Positions 19,249 through 27,577 of a stretch of DNA of 64,000 nt are shown piece after piece (within the stretch, counting starts at the first letter, position 1; every line of letters starts with the position of its first letter). The stretch lies in the NCBI RefSeq assembly GCF_013376005.1, contig NZ_JABMJK010000019.1, positions 33,024 to 97,023 on the forward strand. The letters run 5' to 3'. Origin of the DNA: Duganella sp. SG902. GTDB taxonomy: Bacteria > Pseudomonadota > Gammaproteobacteria > Burkholderiales > Burkholderiaceae_D. The notes under the pieces were generated by a model. It saw nothing but the letters and a program-made list of their open reading frames with translations, searched no databases and was not told the DNA's origin. The position numbers and the translations under genes are program-made.

Positions 19249-19815
19249 TTACTTCTTGCCGGTGGTCTCGACCCACTGGGCGTAGGCATCGATGAATTTC
19301 TTCAGGAACTGTTTTGTGCTGTCGTTGTTGAGCTTGCCGTCCGGGCCGAGCAGGTTGGCGGCGCCGCCGATGTAGGCTTCGGGCTGCTGCAACAGCGGCA
19401 TGTCGAGGAACACCATCGACTGGCGCAGATGGTGGTTGGCGCCAAAGCCGCCGGTGGCGCCGGGCGAGACGCTGACGATGGCGGCCGGCTTGCCGCTCCA
19501 CACGCTGGCGCCGTACGGGCGCGAGCCGACGTCCAGCGCGTTCTTCAGCGCGGCCGGGGTCGAGCGGTTGTACTCGGGCGTGAAGAACAGCACGCCATCG
19601 ACCTCCTTGATGCGTTGGCGGAAATGCGTCCACGCCTGTGGCGCCACCGCGCCATTCTCTTCCAGGTCCTGGTTGTACATCGCCAGTTCGCCGATCTCGA
19701 CGATTTCAAACGCCAGCGACGGCGGCGCCAGCGCGATCACCTCGTGGGCGAATTTCCGGTTCAGCGAATCCTTGCGCAGGCTGCCGATCACAACAGCGAT
19801 TTTCTTCGCGGGCAT
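19249..19815 (-). CDS. NAD(P)H-dependent FMN reductase (ChrR/YieF-like quinone reductase)
   Basis: A 188-residue flavodoxin-like reductase. GSLRKDSLNRKFA near the N-terminus is the FMN phosphate-binding loop, and FFTPEYNRSTPAALKNALD is the hallmark motif of the NADPH-dependent FMN reductase family. Relatives reduce quinones, chromate and azo dyes in the cytoplasm by two-electron transfer. The sequence ends with a lysine-rich tail. GGAG lies about eight bases before the start. The neighbours give no pathway context; its stop abuts the stop of the MBL-like gene. Confidence 0.9.
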   Translation of the reverse strand: MPAKKIAVVIGSLRKDSLNRKFAHEVIALAPPSLAFEIVEIGELAMYNQDLEENGAVAPQAWTHFRQRIKEVDGVLFFTPEYNRSTPAALKNALDVGSRPYGASVWSGKPAAIVSVSPGATGGFGANHHLRQSMVFLDMPLLQQPEAYIGGAANLLGPDGKLNNDSTKQFLKKFIDAYAQWVETTGKK

Positions 19816-19874
19816 GACATCTCCTTACGGTAAGTGGACGGAAGCCATACTGTAACCGATCCGGAAAAAATGGC

Positions 19875-20339
19875 TCACACGGGCTTGGCGACCATCAGGT
19901 AGAACACCGCGAGCAGGGCGAAGAAGGCGGGCGCGCCGAGGATCACCCAGCCGGTGAAGCAGCGCCAGAAGGCGCGCGGCAGTTCGCCGCCAGTGGCCGC
20001 CGCCACGGCCGACAGGTCGCGCAGGCGGATCTGCAGCCATACCACCGGCAGCCAGCAGCACAGCGCGATCAGGTACAGCGCCAGCGACCACATGATCCAG
20101 CGGCTGTGCAGCGGGTAGCCGGCCAGATGGATCAGGTAGAACCCGGTGGCCGGCTGCACGATCATGGTGACGCCGGTAAATAGCCAGTCGGCAATCACGA
20201 CAATGCGCGTGACGGCGGCGATCACCACCACGTTGCGGCTGATGACGGCGAACAGCAGATACCACGCCGTGCCGATGCCGGTGCCGAACAGCAGCGTCGA
20301 GGACAGGATGTGCAGCCACTTGTAGACAAAGTATTCCAT
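19875..20339 (-). CDS. DUF2269-type integral membrane protein
   Basis: A 154-residue protein with four hydrophobic segments (about 5-25, 40-70, 80-105, 130-152). The N-terminus MEYFVYKWLHILSSTLLFGT and the middle motif TGFYLIHLAGYPLHSRWI resemble the DUF2269 family of predicted membrane proteins. His11 and several other membrane histidines are notable and could bind metal or haem, but no cofactor is proven. The frame is open much further upstream, over the divergent gene; the ATG at 20339 gives the normal family N-terminus. Function unknown. Confidence 0.7.
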   Translation of the reverse strand: MEYFVYKWLHILSSTLLFGTGIGTAWYLLFAVISRNVVVIAAVTRIVVIADWLFTGVTMIVQPATGFYLIHLAGYPLHSRWIMWSLALYLIALCCWLPVVWLQIRLRDLSAVAAATGGELPRAFWRCFTGWVILGAPAFFALLAVFYLMVAKPV

Positions 20340-20417
20340 TGCTTTTCTGCGTCGCGCCGTCCGTATGGGTTTTTCTGTATCTTGAACTGCGACCATACAC
20401 GAATCAGGAGAAGCCGC

Positions 20418-20894
20418 ATGGACGATTGGAAAGCCGCAATAGGCAAGGGCATGGTGCCGGGCGCGCTGGCCAGCGTGGCGTCGGCGGCCGTGTTGGCGCT
20501 GTGCTCGAGAAAGGAAAGCGGCCATGTGTTCGCGGGCACCAATGCCATCAGTCACTGGCTGTGGGGCGACAAGGCCTTGCGCAAGAATGCGCCGACCTGG
20601 AAATACACGCTGGTCGGCTATGGCATCCACCACGCCAGCTCGTTGATGTGGGCGAGCTTGTTTGAACAGGCGGCGGCCACCGTGCTGGCTCGCAAATCCG
20701 TCGGGACCACGCTGACGGCGTCCGCCGCCGCGACGGCGGTGGCTTGCTTCGTCGACTACCAGTTGACGCCGAGGCGCTTGCGGCCCGGCTTTGAGGAACG
20801 CGTCTCGCGCGGTTCGCTGGCGCTGGTGTACACCGCGTTCGGCCTGGGCCTGGCGGCTGGCGCGCTGATCAATCACCGCAAGGACCGCGCGTGA
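20418..20894 (+). CDS. Hypothetical membrane-associated protein coupled to a patatin
   Basis: A 158-residue protein of unknown function with hydrophobic stretches near residues 10-25, 75-100 and 130-150, separated by basic loops. AGGAG lies seven bases before the ATG. Its TGA overlaps the GTG of the patatin gene (GTGA), so the two are translationally coupled and probably work together. It contains GTNAISHWLWGDKAL, a segment I have the impression of seeing in small Burkholderiales membrane proteins, without a known role. The gene is divergent from the DUF2269-like gene. Confidence 0.65.
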   Translation: MDDWKAAIGKGMVPGALASVASAAVLALCSRKESGHVFAGTNAISHWLWGDKALRKNAPTWKYTLVGYGIHHASSLMWASLFEQAAATVLARKSVGTTLTASAAATAVACFVDYQLTPRRLRPGFEERVSRGSLALVYTAFGLGLAAGALINHRKDRA

Positions 20895-21871
20895 CCGGCG
20901 CGCGCGGGCGGGTGTGTGTGGGCTTGCAGGGCGCCGGCACCTACGGCGCCTATACCTGGGGCGTGCTGGACCGTTTGCTGGACGAGGAGGATTTGCTGTT
21001 CGACAGCATCAGTGGCTGCAGCTCGGGCGCCATCAACGCGGTGGTGCTGGCCGATGGCTACGCGCGTGGTGGCGGCCGGCGCGGGGCGCAGCAGGCGCTG
21101 CGCCGCTTCTGGACCGCGCTGGGACAGGCGATGCTGATGAGTCCATTGCAGCGCACGCCGCTCGACCATCTGGCCGGCGGCTGGACGATGGAATTCTCGC
21201 CTGCCTACCAGATGCTGGAAATGGCCGGCGCGGCCGTGGGGCCGGTGCCGGACATGCCGTTCTCGCAGAATCCGCTGCACAACCTGTTGGCGGTGCTGGT
21301 GGATTTCGAGCGCGTGCGCGCGTGTGAAGAACTGGAACTGTTCATCGGCGCCACCAACGTGCGCAGCGGCGCCGGCCGCATCTTTACGCGCGACGAGATG
21401 GACGCGCAAAAAGTTATGGCATCGGCCTGCCTGCCGACCGTGTTCGCCGGTGTGCGGATCGATGGCGAGGCCTACTGGGACGGCAGCTACGTGGCCAATC
21501 CGCCGCTGGCGCCGTTCCTGCTGCGCGACGACGCTGACGTGATCATCGTGCGCAACAACCCGATCGCGCGCCAGCACGCGCCGCGCAACATGGCCGACAT
21601 CGCCAACCGCTCCAACGAAATCGCCTTCAACATCAGCTTCCTGCGCGAGGTCGCGGCCTTGCCGCAGGGACAGCCGCGCCTGCACATGATCAGCGGCATC
21701 GAGCTGCTTGGCGGCTATGGTATCTCCAGCAAGCTCAATGCCGAGCCGCGGTTCCTGCGGCACTTGCACGACGAGGGGCATGCGGCGGCCACGCGCTGGC
21801 TGGCGCGGCACGCCGGGCAGATTGGGCTGGCCTCGACGCTGGAAATCCTGCAGGACTACAGCGTGGCGTAA
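20891..21871 (+). CDS. Patatin-like phospholipase
   Basis: A 326-residue serine acyl hydrolase. The oxyanion loop is GLQGAGTYGAYTWG (residues 11-24), the nucleophile motif is GCSSG with Ser44, and the catalytic-dyad aspartate is Asp197 in WDGSYVANPP. Patatins release fatty acids from phospholipids. No signal peptide, so it is probably cytosolic or bound to the inner face of the membrane. The GTG start overlaps the upstream stop. The substrate is unknown; the coupled membrane protein may localise it. Confidence 0.88.
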   Translation: MTGARGRVCVGLQGAGTYGAYTWGVLDRLLDEEDLLFDSISGCSSGAINAVVLADGYARGGGRRGAQQALRRFWTALGQAMLMSPLQRTPLDHLAGGWTMEFSPAYQMLEMAGAAVGPVPDMPFSQNPLHNLLAVLVDFERVRACEELELFIGATNVRSGAGRIFTRDEMDAQKVMASACLPTVFAGVRIDGEAYWDGSYVANPPLAPFLLRDDADVIIVRNNPIARQHAPRNMADIANRSNEIAFNISFLREVAALPQGQPRLHMISGIELLGGYGISSKLNAEPRFLRHLHDEGHAAATRWLARHAGQIGLASTLEILQDYSVA

Positions 21872-21902
21872 AAAAACCACGCCGCATTGCCGGGGCGTGG
21901 TT
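21872..21902 (-). terminator. Intrinsic terminator of the S46 peptidase gene
   Basis: AACCACGCC (21875-21883) pairs with GGCGTGGTT (21894-21902) around a ten-base loop. On the minus strand the stem is followed by a run of Ts (the A run at 21870-21876), so it ends the S46 transcript; on the plus strand it has no good T run but may still slow read-through from the patatin gene. Confidence 0.8.
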
Positions 21903-21923
21903 CCTGGTTGTCGCGGGAAACGC

Positions 21924-24077
21924 TTACTCGGCGTTCATTTCCTTCAGCAGATTGTCGGCGTGGTCGACGTGCTTCATGTTCCACAGGATGTAGCGCAGGT
22001 CGACCTGGATGTCGCGCGTCATGGCCTTGTTGAAGTCCCAGTCCGAGATGATGGAATCGAGCGTGCCGTCAAACGCCAGGCCGATCCATTCGCCCTTGCT
22101 GTTCAGCGCGGCCGAGCCGGAGTTGCCGCCGGTGATGTCCAGCGTGGCCAGATAGGCCACCGGCACCGACTTCAGCACCGGATCGACGTACTTGCCGAAG
22201 TCCTTGTCCTTGATGGCTTTCAGCTGCGCCGCCGGGGCGTTGAACTCGCCCTGGCCGGTGGCCTTGGCGGCCACCCCCTGCACGGTGGTGAAGGCCTTCC
22301 AGGTGGTGCCGTCCGCGCCCGGGGCGCGGCCGGCGATCTTGCCGAAGGTCACGCGCAGGGTGCTGTTGGCGTCCGGATAAACCGCCTGGCCCTTGCTGTG
22401 CATGTAGGCGATCTTGGCCTTCATGTAGTTGGCGTAGGCTTGCTGCAGCTTGCCGCCGAGCTCCTCCTCTTCGGCCTCGGCCTTCAGGTCCGGCTCGTAC
22501 AGCGCCACGGCCGCCTTGATGAAGCTGTCGTTGCTGGCCTTGAACTCCTCCGGCTTGCGCTCCAGCCACGCCTTGCGCTCGTTGGTGTCGTTCAGCTTGG
22601 TGCCGGCGTACAACTGGTCCAGCGCGGCCTGCAGCTGCTCCTTGCTCATGCCGTCCTTGATGCCGACCACGGCGTCGAACGCGGCGTTGCGCTGGGACGC
22701 CGGCTGGGCGGCGTACTTGACGAGGCTGTTCATGATCAGCGCCTTGTCGACCTTCTCGTCGTAATTGCGCACCAGCGCGTCGACGGCCGACTTGATGCGT
22801 GGCACGTCGCGTTGCTGGAAGCCCGATTTGCGCTCGGCGTCCGGCTTGGTGTTCTCGTTGGCCAGGCGGTACAGGGTGCGCGCCGTGTTCAGCAGGCGTG
22901 GCTTGGACGAGCTGAAGTAATAGTCACGCTTGTACTCGGCGTCGCGCTGGGCGATCAACTGTTCCACCAGCGCGATGTCGCCGGCGTACTCGGCCTTGCG
23001 CTTGGCGTCGGCGTTGATCCACTGCTTGAGCGCCTCGTGCTCGGCGGTCTTACGCTTGAGCATGTCGCTGCCGGCGTAGGAGTCCAGCATGCCCTGGCGG
23101 TTCTTGTAGTAGTTGTTGATATTGGCCACCTGCGACGCGTACTTCAGCGCGGTGTCCTTGTTGTCCTTGGTGGCGTCGGCGATGATGGCCAGGTTCTCGG
23201 CCGAGGACTTCACGAAGGCCGGATAGTTCCAGTCGAAGGTGAACGCCACTTCCGACGGCAAGCGGTGGCGGTTGGTGCGGCCGGGATAGCCCAGCACCAT
23301 GATGAAGTCGCCCTCCTTCACGCCTTCCTTGGCCAGCTTCAGGTAGTGCTGCGGCAGGTAGGGCACGTTGTCCTTGCTATAGTCGGCGGCCTTGCCGTCC
23401 TTGCTGACGTAGGCGCGGTAGAAGCCGTAGTCGCCGGTGTGGCGCGGCCACATCCAGTTATCGGTGTCGCCGCCGAACTTGCCCACGCCCTCGGGCGGCG
23501 CGTGCACCAGGCGCACGTCGCGGATTTCCAGCTGCTTGATCAGGTAGTACTCCAGGCCGCCGTAGTAGGACGACACCGTGCAGCGGTGGCCGGGATCCTT
23601 CTCGCACTCGGTCTGCAGGGTTTTCTGGTTGTTCTCGATGGCGTCGCTGCGCTGCTTGCCGCTCAGCTTGGCGACGGCCGGGGTGATGATCTGCTTGCTG
23701 ACATCGGTCACCGCCTTGGTCACGTAGACGCGGGTGCCGGGCGCGGCGGGCAACGCCTCGCCCAGGTTGCGGGCCAGGAAACCGTTGGCCAGCAGGTCGC
23801 GTTGCGGCGTGGAATTGTGCGCCACGCTGCCGTAGACGCAGTGGTGGTTGGTGGCGACCAGGCCCTGGGGCGACACGAAGGAGGCCGAGCAGCCGCCGAG
23901 GCTGACGATGGCGCCCATGGGGAACTCGGTCAGCTTGGTCAGGTTGGCGGGATCGAGTTTCAGGCCGGCTGCCTTCAGTTGCTTGGCTACTTGTGGCAGC
24001 TGCTGCGGCATCCACATGCCTTCGTCGGCGTGGGCTGCGGTGCTCAGGATGGCGAGCACGAGGAGGGATTTTTTCAT
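21924..24077 (-). CDS. S46-family dipeptidyl peptidase (DPP7/DPP11 type), exported
   Basis: A 717-residue serine exopeptidase that removes dipeptides from peptide N-termini in the periplasm. A signal peptide (MKKSLLVLAILSTAAHA) precedes DEGMWMPQQLP, the usual mature start. The trypsin-like halves are split: the catalytic His is in ATNHHCVYG (residue 78 or 79) and Ser653 in ITGGNSGSAALN. The residue after FD in GLAFDGT is Gly, which I recall as favouring DPP7-like specificity for hydrophobic P1 over the acidic specificity of DPP11; this is tentative. AGGAAG lies before the start. The family is typical of bacteria that live on proteins. Confidence 0.93.
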   Translation of the reverse strand: MKKSLLVLAILSTAAHADEGMWMPQQLPQVAKQLKAAGLKLDPANLTKLTEFPMGAIVSLGGCSASFVSPQGLVATNHHCVYGSVAHNSTPQRDLLANGFLARNLGEALPAAPGTRVYVTKAVTDVSKQIITPAVAKLSGKQRSDAIENNQKTLQTECEKDPGHRCTVSSYYGGLEYYLIKQLEIRDVRLVHAPPEGVGKFGGDTDNWMWPRHTGDYGFYRAYVSKDGKAADYSKDNVPYLPQHYLKLAKEGVKEGDFIMVLGYPGRTNRHRLPSEVAFTFDWNYPAFVKSSAENLAIIADATKDNKDTALKYASQVANINNYYKNRQGMLDSYAGSDMLKRKTAEHEALKQWINADAKRKAEYAGDIALVEQLIAQRDAEYKRDYYFSSSKPRLLNTARTLYRLANENTKPDAERKSGFQQRDVPRIKSAVDALVRNYDEKVDKALIMNSLVKYAAQPASQRNAAFDAVVGIKDGMSKEQLQAALDQLYAGTKLNDTNERKAWLERKPEEFKASNDSFIKAAVALYEPDLKAEAEEEELGGKLQQAYANYMKAKIAYMHSKGQAVYPDANSTLRVTFGKIAGRAPGADGTTWKAFTTVQGVAAKATGQGEFNAPAAQLKAIKDKDFGKYVDPVLKSVPVAYLATLDITGGNSGSAALNSKGEWIGLAFDGTLDSIISDWDFNKAMTRDIQVDLRYILWNMKHVDHADNLLKEMNAE

Positions 24078-24157
24078 TTGTCTTCCTGATAAATTGTGGC
24101 GAACAAAGTATCGTCAGACCTTCCGTTCACGTCAACCAGAATTTTCAGGAAAATAAC

Positions 24158-24247
24158 TCCGGGGTCAGGTCCTCCATTTCTACACGGGCTGTGCCGTAGC
24201 GGCCGCTACGGCACAGCCCGTGTAGAAATGGAGGACCTGACCCCGGA
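24158..24247. repeat. Perfect 90-bp palindrome containing a REP-like motif
   Basis: The arms 24158-24202 and 24203-24247 are exact reverse complements, 45 bp each with no spacer; the centre is AGCGGCCGCT. The ends carry GGGGTCAGGTC / GACCTGACCCC, a motif I associate with REP-like elements mobilised by Y1-family (RAYT) transposases, though no such transposase is in this window. It lies between the S46 gene and yceI, 10 bases beyond the yceI stop. A transcript through it would fold into a very stable hairpin and could end or stabilise the yceI message. Confidence 0.9.
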
Positions 24248-24256
24248 TTGGAGGGC

Positions 24257-24823
24257 TTAGTCGGCCTTGATGGCTTCGATCTGGATCGCCAGCTTTACTT
24301 CGGGCGAGAAGTTCGGCAGGCCGTAGTTGAGGCCGAAGTCGCTGCGCTTGAACTCGGCGCTGGCGTCGGCGCCGCACACTTCACGCTTCAGGCGCGGGTG
24401 CATGATGCACTTGAACTTGTTCACCTTCAGCGCCACCGGCTTGGTTACGCCCAGCAAGGTCAGCTCGCCGTCCACCGCCACCAGCTTGTCGCCCTCGAAC
24501 TTGAACGATTTGCTGGTGTAGGTGATGGTCGGGAATTTCTCCACGTTGAACATGTCCGCGCCCTTGGCGTGCGAGTTCATCTTGTCGAAGCCGAAGTCGA
24601 TCGAGGCGGCGTCGATCTTCACGTCCAGCGCGCCGGTCTTGGCCGCCGTGTCCAGCGTCACGGTGCCGCTGGTTTTGTCGAACTTGCCGCGCCAGACCGA
24701 CAGCCCCATGTGGTCGGCCTCGAAGCTCGGGTAGGTGTGGGTCGAGTCGATGTTGTAGGTGGCGGCGATGGCGGACGTGGCCGAGGCGGCCAACAGCGTG
24801 GCGATCAGGATCTGCAATTTCAT
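24257..24823 (-). CDS. YceI-family periplasmic lipid-binding protein (1)
   Basis: A 188-residue protein with a cleavable signal peptide (MKLQILIATLLAASATSAIA) followed by YNIDSTHTYPSFEADHMG, the classic YceI start. YceI proteins fold as an extended lipocalin-like barrel binding an isoprenoid chain. Two cysteines (KCIMHP and EVCGAD) may form a disulphide. GGGAG lies before the ATG. It is the last gene of a cytochrome b561-YceI-YceI set, an arrangement common in Proteobacteria, where the cytochrome is thought to pass electrons to the lipid-binding partner. Confidence 0.92.
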   Translation of the reverse strand: MKLQILIATLLAASATSAIAATYNIDSTHTYPSFEADHMGLSVWRGKFDKTSGTVTLDTAAKTGALDVKIDAASIDFGFDKMNSHAKGADMFNVEKFPTITYTSKSFKFEGDKLVAVDGELTLLGVTKPVALKVNKFKCIMHPRLKREVCGADASAEFKRSDFGLNYGLPNFSPEVKLAIQIEAIKAD

Positions 24824-24855
24824 GTGGTAAGTCTCCCTCAGTGGTTCTCAGTGGT

Positions 24856-25410
24856 TTATTGCGCGGCGACGACGTGGAATTTGATGGTGACCTCGTCCGC
24901 CACCATGCTGGTGTCTTTCCATTCGCCTTCGCCGATGTTGTAGGCCAGGCGCTTGATCGGCACGGCACCGTCAAACACCTGGTTCTTGCCGTCGGCCTTC
25001 ACGGTCAGCGGGAAGGTGACGTCGGTGGTCTTGCCCTTGATGGTGAGCTTGCCGGTCACGGTCAGCTTGCCGGCGCCGGCCGGCTTGATCGAGGACGAGA
25101 CGAAGGTGGCTTTCGGGAATTGCGCGGCGTTGAACCATTCCTTCTTCGCCACTTCCTTGTTGTACTCGGCGTCGCCCAGGTCCATGCTGCCGGTGTCCAC
25201 TTCCACGGTGGCCTTGGCGGCGTCCGGCTTGGCGGCGTCATAGTCGATGGCGGCGGTGAATTTCTTGAACTTGGCGTCCACCGGCACGTTCATTTGCTTG
25301 AAGGTGGCGGTCACGGTGCTCTTGGCCGGATCGGTTTTCAGCGCGGCCGCGCTGGCGGCAAAGGCGACACCCAGCAGGGAAACGAGGGCGATTTTCTTCA
25401 TGGTGTTCAT
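24856..25410 (-). CDS. YceI-family periplasmic protein (2)
   Basis: A 184-residue YceI paralogue with a signal peptide (about residues 1-21) and the family segments TVEVDTGSMDLGDAEYNKEV and FNAAQFPKATFVSSSI. It lacks the two cysteines of the neighbouring paralogue, so the two are probably not redundant. The gap to yceI-1 is 32 bases and to the cytochrome gene 25 bases, consistent with one transcript. ATG at 25410 with GGAG upstream is preferred over a second in-frame ATG three codons later. Confidence 0.92.
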   Translation of the reverse strand: MNTMKKIALVSLLGVAFAASAAALKTDPAKSTVTATFKQMNVPVDAKFKKFTAAIDYDAAKPDAAKATVEVDTGSMDLGDAEYNKEVAKKEWFNAAQFPKATFVSSSIKPAGAGKLTVTGKLTIKGKTTDVTFPLTVKADGKNQVFDGAVPIKRLAYNIGEGEWKDTSMVADEVTIKFHVVAAQ

Positions 25411-25435
25411 GTTGTGTGGCTCCAGTGGGTGGGAT

Positions 25436-25963
25436 TTACAGCGGCAGCATGCGTTTCAGCGTGACGTCGCGGTCGATAAAGTGATGCTTGAGCGCGGCCA
25501 GGGCGTGCGCCACAACCGCCGCGGCCATCGTCATGGTCAAAACATAATGGACGGTTTTTAAAGTTGCCTTAAGTTCAGGATCCGGCGCGATCGGGGCAGG
25601 CATTTGCCACAGCCCCAGGTACACCACCGGCACCCCGGCCGCGTACGAGTACAGGTAGCCCGAGATCGGCACGGCGAAGATCAGGATGTACAGCAGGTAA
25701 TGCATGCCTTCGGCGATCTTGTGCTGCCAGTCCGGAATGGACGCCAGCTTGGCGGGCGGCGTGTGGGTGGCGCGCCAGAGCACACGCAGCACGGCCAGCA
25801 TCAGCACGGTGACGCCCATCCACTTGTGCCACGAGAAGTATTTCAGCTTGGTGGGCGAGAAGCCCGGAATCGCGACCATGGACAGGCCGAGGAAGAAGGT
25901 GGCGATGATCAGCAAGGCGACCAGCCAGTGCAGCAACATCGCGGTTTTGGTATAGCGTGGCAT
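25436..25963 (-). CDS. Cytochrome b561 (di-haem membrane electron carrier)
   Basis: A 175-residue protein with four transmembrane helices and histidines placed as in the bacterial b561/CybB family: LLHWLVALL in helix 1, SWHKWMGV before helix 2, GMHYLLYILIF in helix 3 and a C-terminal VAHALAALKHHFIDRD. It probably carries electrons between quinol and periplasmic acceptors. First gene of the b561-YceI-YceI unit. GGAG lies upstream of the ATG. Confidence 0.92.
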   Translation of the reverse strand: MPRYTKTAMLLHWLVALLIIATFFLGLSMVAIPGFSPTKLKYFSWHKWMGVTVLMLAVLRVLWRATHTPPAKLASIPDWQHKIAEGMHYLLYILIFAVPISGYLYSYAAGVPVVYLGLWQMPAPIAPDPELKATLKTVHYVLTMTMAAAVVAHALAALKHHFIDRDVTLKRMLPL

Positions 25964-25987
25964 AAAACGGCTCCGGAAAATAGTACG

Positions 25988-26001
25988 TATTAGAACTAAT
26001 A
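25988..26001. promoter_or_regulatory. Candidate operator upstream of cytochrome b561
   Basis: A perfect inverted repeat TATTAG-AA-CTAATA lies 25 bases before the cytochrome start in an AT-rich patch. The position would suit a repressor or redox-regulator site. No matching regulator gene is adjacent, so this is speculative. Confidence 0.35.
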
Positions 26002-26035
26002 TACCAAAGATTGCCGGGGCGTGCTTGCAGGGACG

Positions 26036-26070
26036 AAAAAAAGCCCCGCGACGCGAACGTCGGCGGGGCT
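26036..26070 (-). terminator. Intrinsic terminator of purB
   Basis: On the minus strand, AGCCCCGC-bulge-GACG / CGTC-GCGGGGCT forms a 12-bp stem with a four-base loop and one bulge, followed by seven Ts. It begins 26 bases beyond the purB stop. Confidence 0.88.
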
Positions 26071-26096
26071 AGTGTAGAGCAGTTTTCTAAATTACA

Positions 26097-27473
26097 TCAG
26101 ATGGCTTTTGCCAGAGCCGCCGCGATGCCGGTGTAGTTCGATGGCGTCATGGCCAGCATCAGGTCCTTGGCTTCCTGCGGCACGGCCAGGCCGTTGATGA
26201 ATTCCTGCAGCGCGGCTTTGGAGATGCCCTTGCCGCGGGTCAGCTCCTTCAGCTGCTCGTACGGGTTGGCGATGCCGTAGCGGCGCATCACGGTCTGCAC
26301 CGGCTCGGCCAGCACTTCCCAGTTGGCGTCCAGGTCGGCTTCGAGGCGGGCCGGGTTCACCTCCAGCTTGTTCAGGCCGCGCAGGCAGCTGTCGTAGGCC
26401 AGCAGGGCGTAGCCCAGGCCGACGCCGATGTTGCGCAGCACGGTCGAGTCGGTCAGGTCGCGTTGCAGGCGCGACACCGGCAGTTTTTCCGACAGGTGTT
26501 TCAGCACGGCGTTGGCCAGGCCCAGGTTGCCTTCCGAGTTTTCGAAGTCGATCGGGTTGACCTTGTGCGGCATGGTCGAGGAACCGATCTCGCCGGCTTT
26601 CAGCTTCTGCTTGAAGTAGCCCAGCGAGACGTAGCTCCAGATGTCGCGGTTCAGGTCCAGCAGGATGGTGTTGGCGCGCGCGAAGGCGTCGAACAGCTCG
26701 GCCATGTAGTCGTGCGGCTCGATCTGGATGGTGTATGGGTTGAACACCAGGCCCAGGCGCTGCTCGATCACGTTCTTGGAGAACGCCGGCCAGTCGAACG
26801 ATGGGTAGGCCGACAGGTGGGCGTTGTAGTTGCCGACCGCGCCATTCATCTTGCCGAGGATTTCGACCTGCTCGATGCGCTTGATGGCGCGCTGCAGGCG
26901 GGCCACGACGTTGGCCATTTCCTTGCCCAGGGTGGTCGGGCTGGCGGTCTGGCCGTGGGTGCGCGACAGCATCGGCAGTTCGGCGTTGGCGTGGGCGATT
27001 TCGGTCAGCTTCTCGATCACTTTGCGCAGCGATGGCAGCATGACGTTGTCGCGCGCGGCCTTCAGCATCATGCCGTGCGAGGTGTTGTTGATGTCTTCCG
27101 AGGTGCAGGCGAAGTGAATGAACTCCGACGCGGCCACCAGTTCCGGCACATCCTTGACCTGCTCCTTCAGCCAGTATTCCACGGCCTTGACGTCGTGGTT
27201 GGTGACGGCTTCGATTTCCTTGATGCGGGCCGCATCCTTTTCGGTGAAGTCGGCGGCCAGTTTGTCCAGCAGGGCGTTCGCTTCGGCCGAGAACGGCTTG
27301 ATCTCGTCAAAACCGGCCAGCGACAGCGCTTGCAGCCAGGAGATTTCTACTTTGACGCGGTGGTGCATGAAGCCGGATTCGGACAGGATGGGACGCAGCA
27401 GATCGGTTTTACCGGCGTAGCGGCCGTCCAGCGGCGACAGGGCCGACAGCGTGGAGTAAGGAGTAGTGGTCAT
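26097..27473 (-). CDS. purB: Adenylosuccinate lyase
   Basis: PurB catalyses two fumarate-releasing steps of purine synthesis: SAICAR to AICAR and adenylosuccinate to AMP. The 458 residues show the fumarase-superfamily signature GSSTMPHKVNP in the catalytic loop, plus SRTHGQTASPTTLGKE and the N-terminal ALSPLDGRYAGK. The frame is open to 27518; the ATG at 27473 gives the usual short family N-terminus, although no clear ribosome site precedes it. Monocistronic, with a terminator. It processes the product of genuine PurA, to be kept apart from the PurA-like gene at 40479. Confidence 0.96.
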   Translation of the reverse strand: MTTTPYSTLSALSPLDGRYAGKTDLLRPILSESGFMHHRVKVEISWLQALSLAGFDEIKPFSAEANALLDKLAADFTEKDAARIKEIEAVTNHDVKAVEYWLKEQVKDVPELVAASEFIHFACTSEDINNTSHGMMLKAARDNVMLPSLRKVIEKLTEIAHANAELPMLSRTHGQTASPTTLGKEMANVVARLQRAIKRIEQVEILGKMNGAVGNYNAHLSAYPSFDWPAFSKNVIEQRLGLVFNPYTIQIEPHDYMAELFDAFARANTILLDLNRDIWSYVSLGYFKQKLKAGEIGSSTMPHKVNPIDFENSEGNLGLANAVLKHLSEKLPVSRLQRDLTDSTVLRNIGVGLGYALLAYDSCLRGLNKLEVNPARLEADLDANWEVLAEPVQTVMRRYGIANPYEQLKELTRGKGISKAALQEFINGLAVPQEAKDLMLAMTPSNYTGIAAALAKAI

Positions 27474-27577
27474 GATGGAAAGAACGGAAGTTGAAAGAGC
27501 AGACCGTGATTTTACCATTGGCCGGCCCCGGAGCCGCCGATGTTATACTGGGGCCTGTTCTTCCTCTCTAAGCGTCT

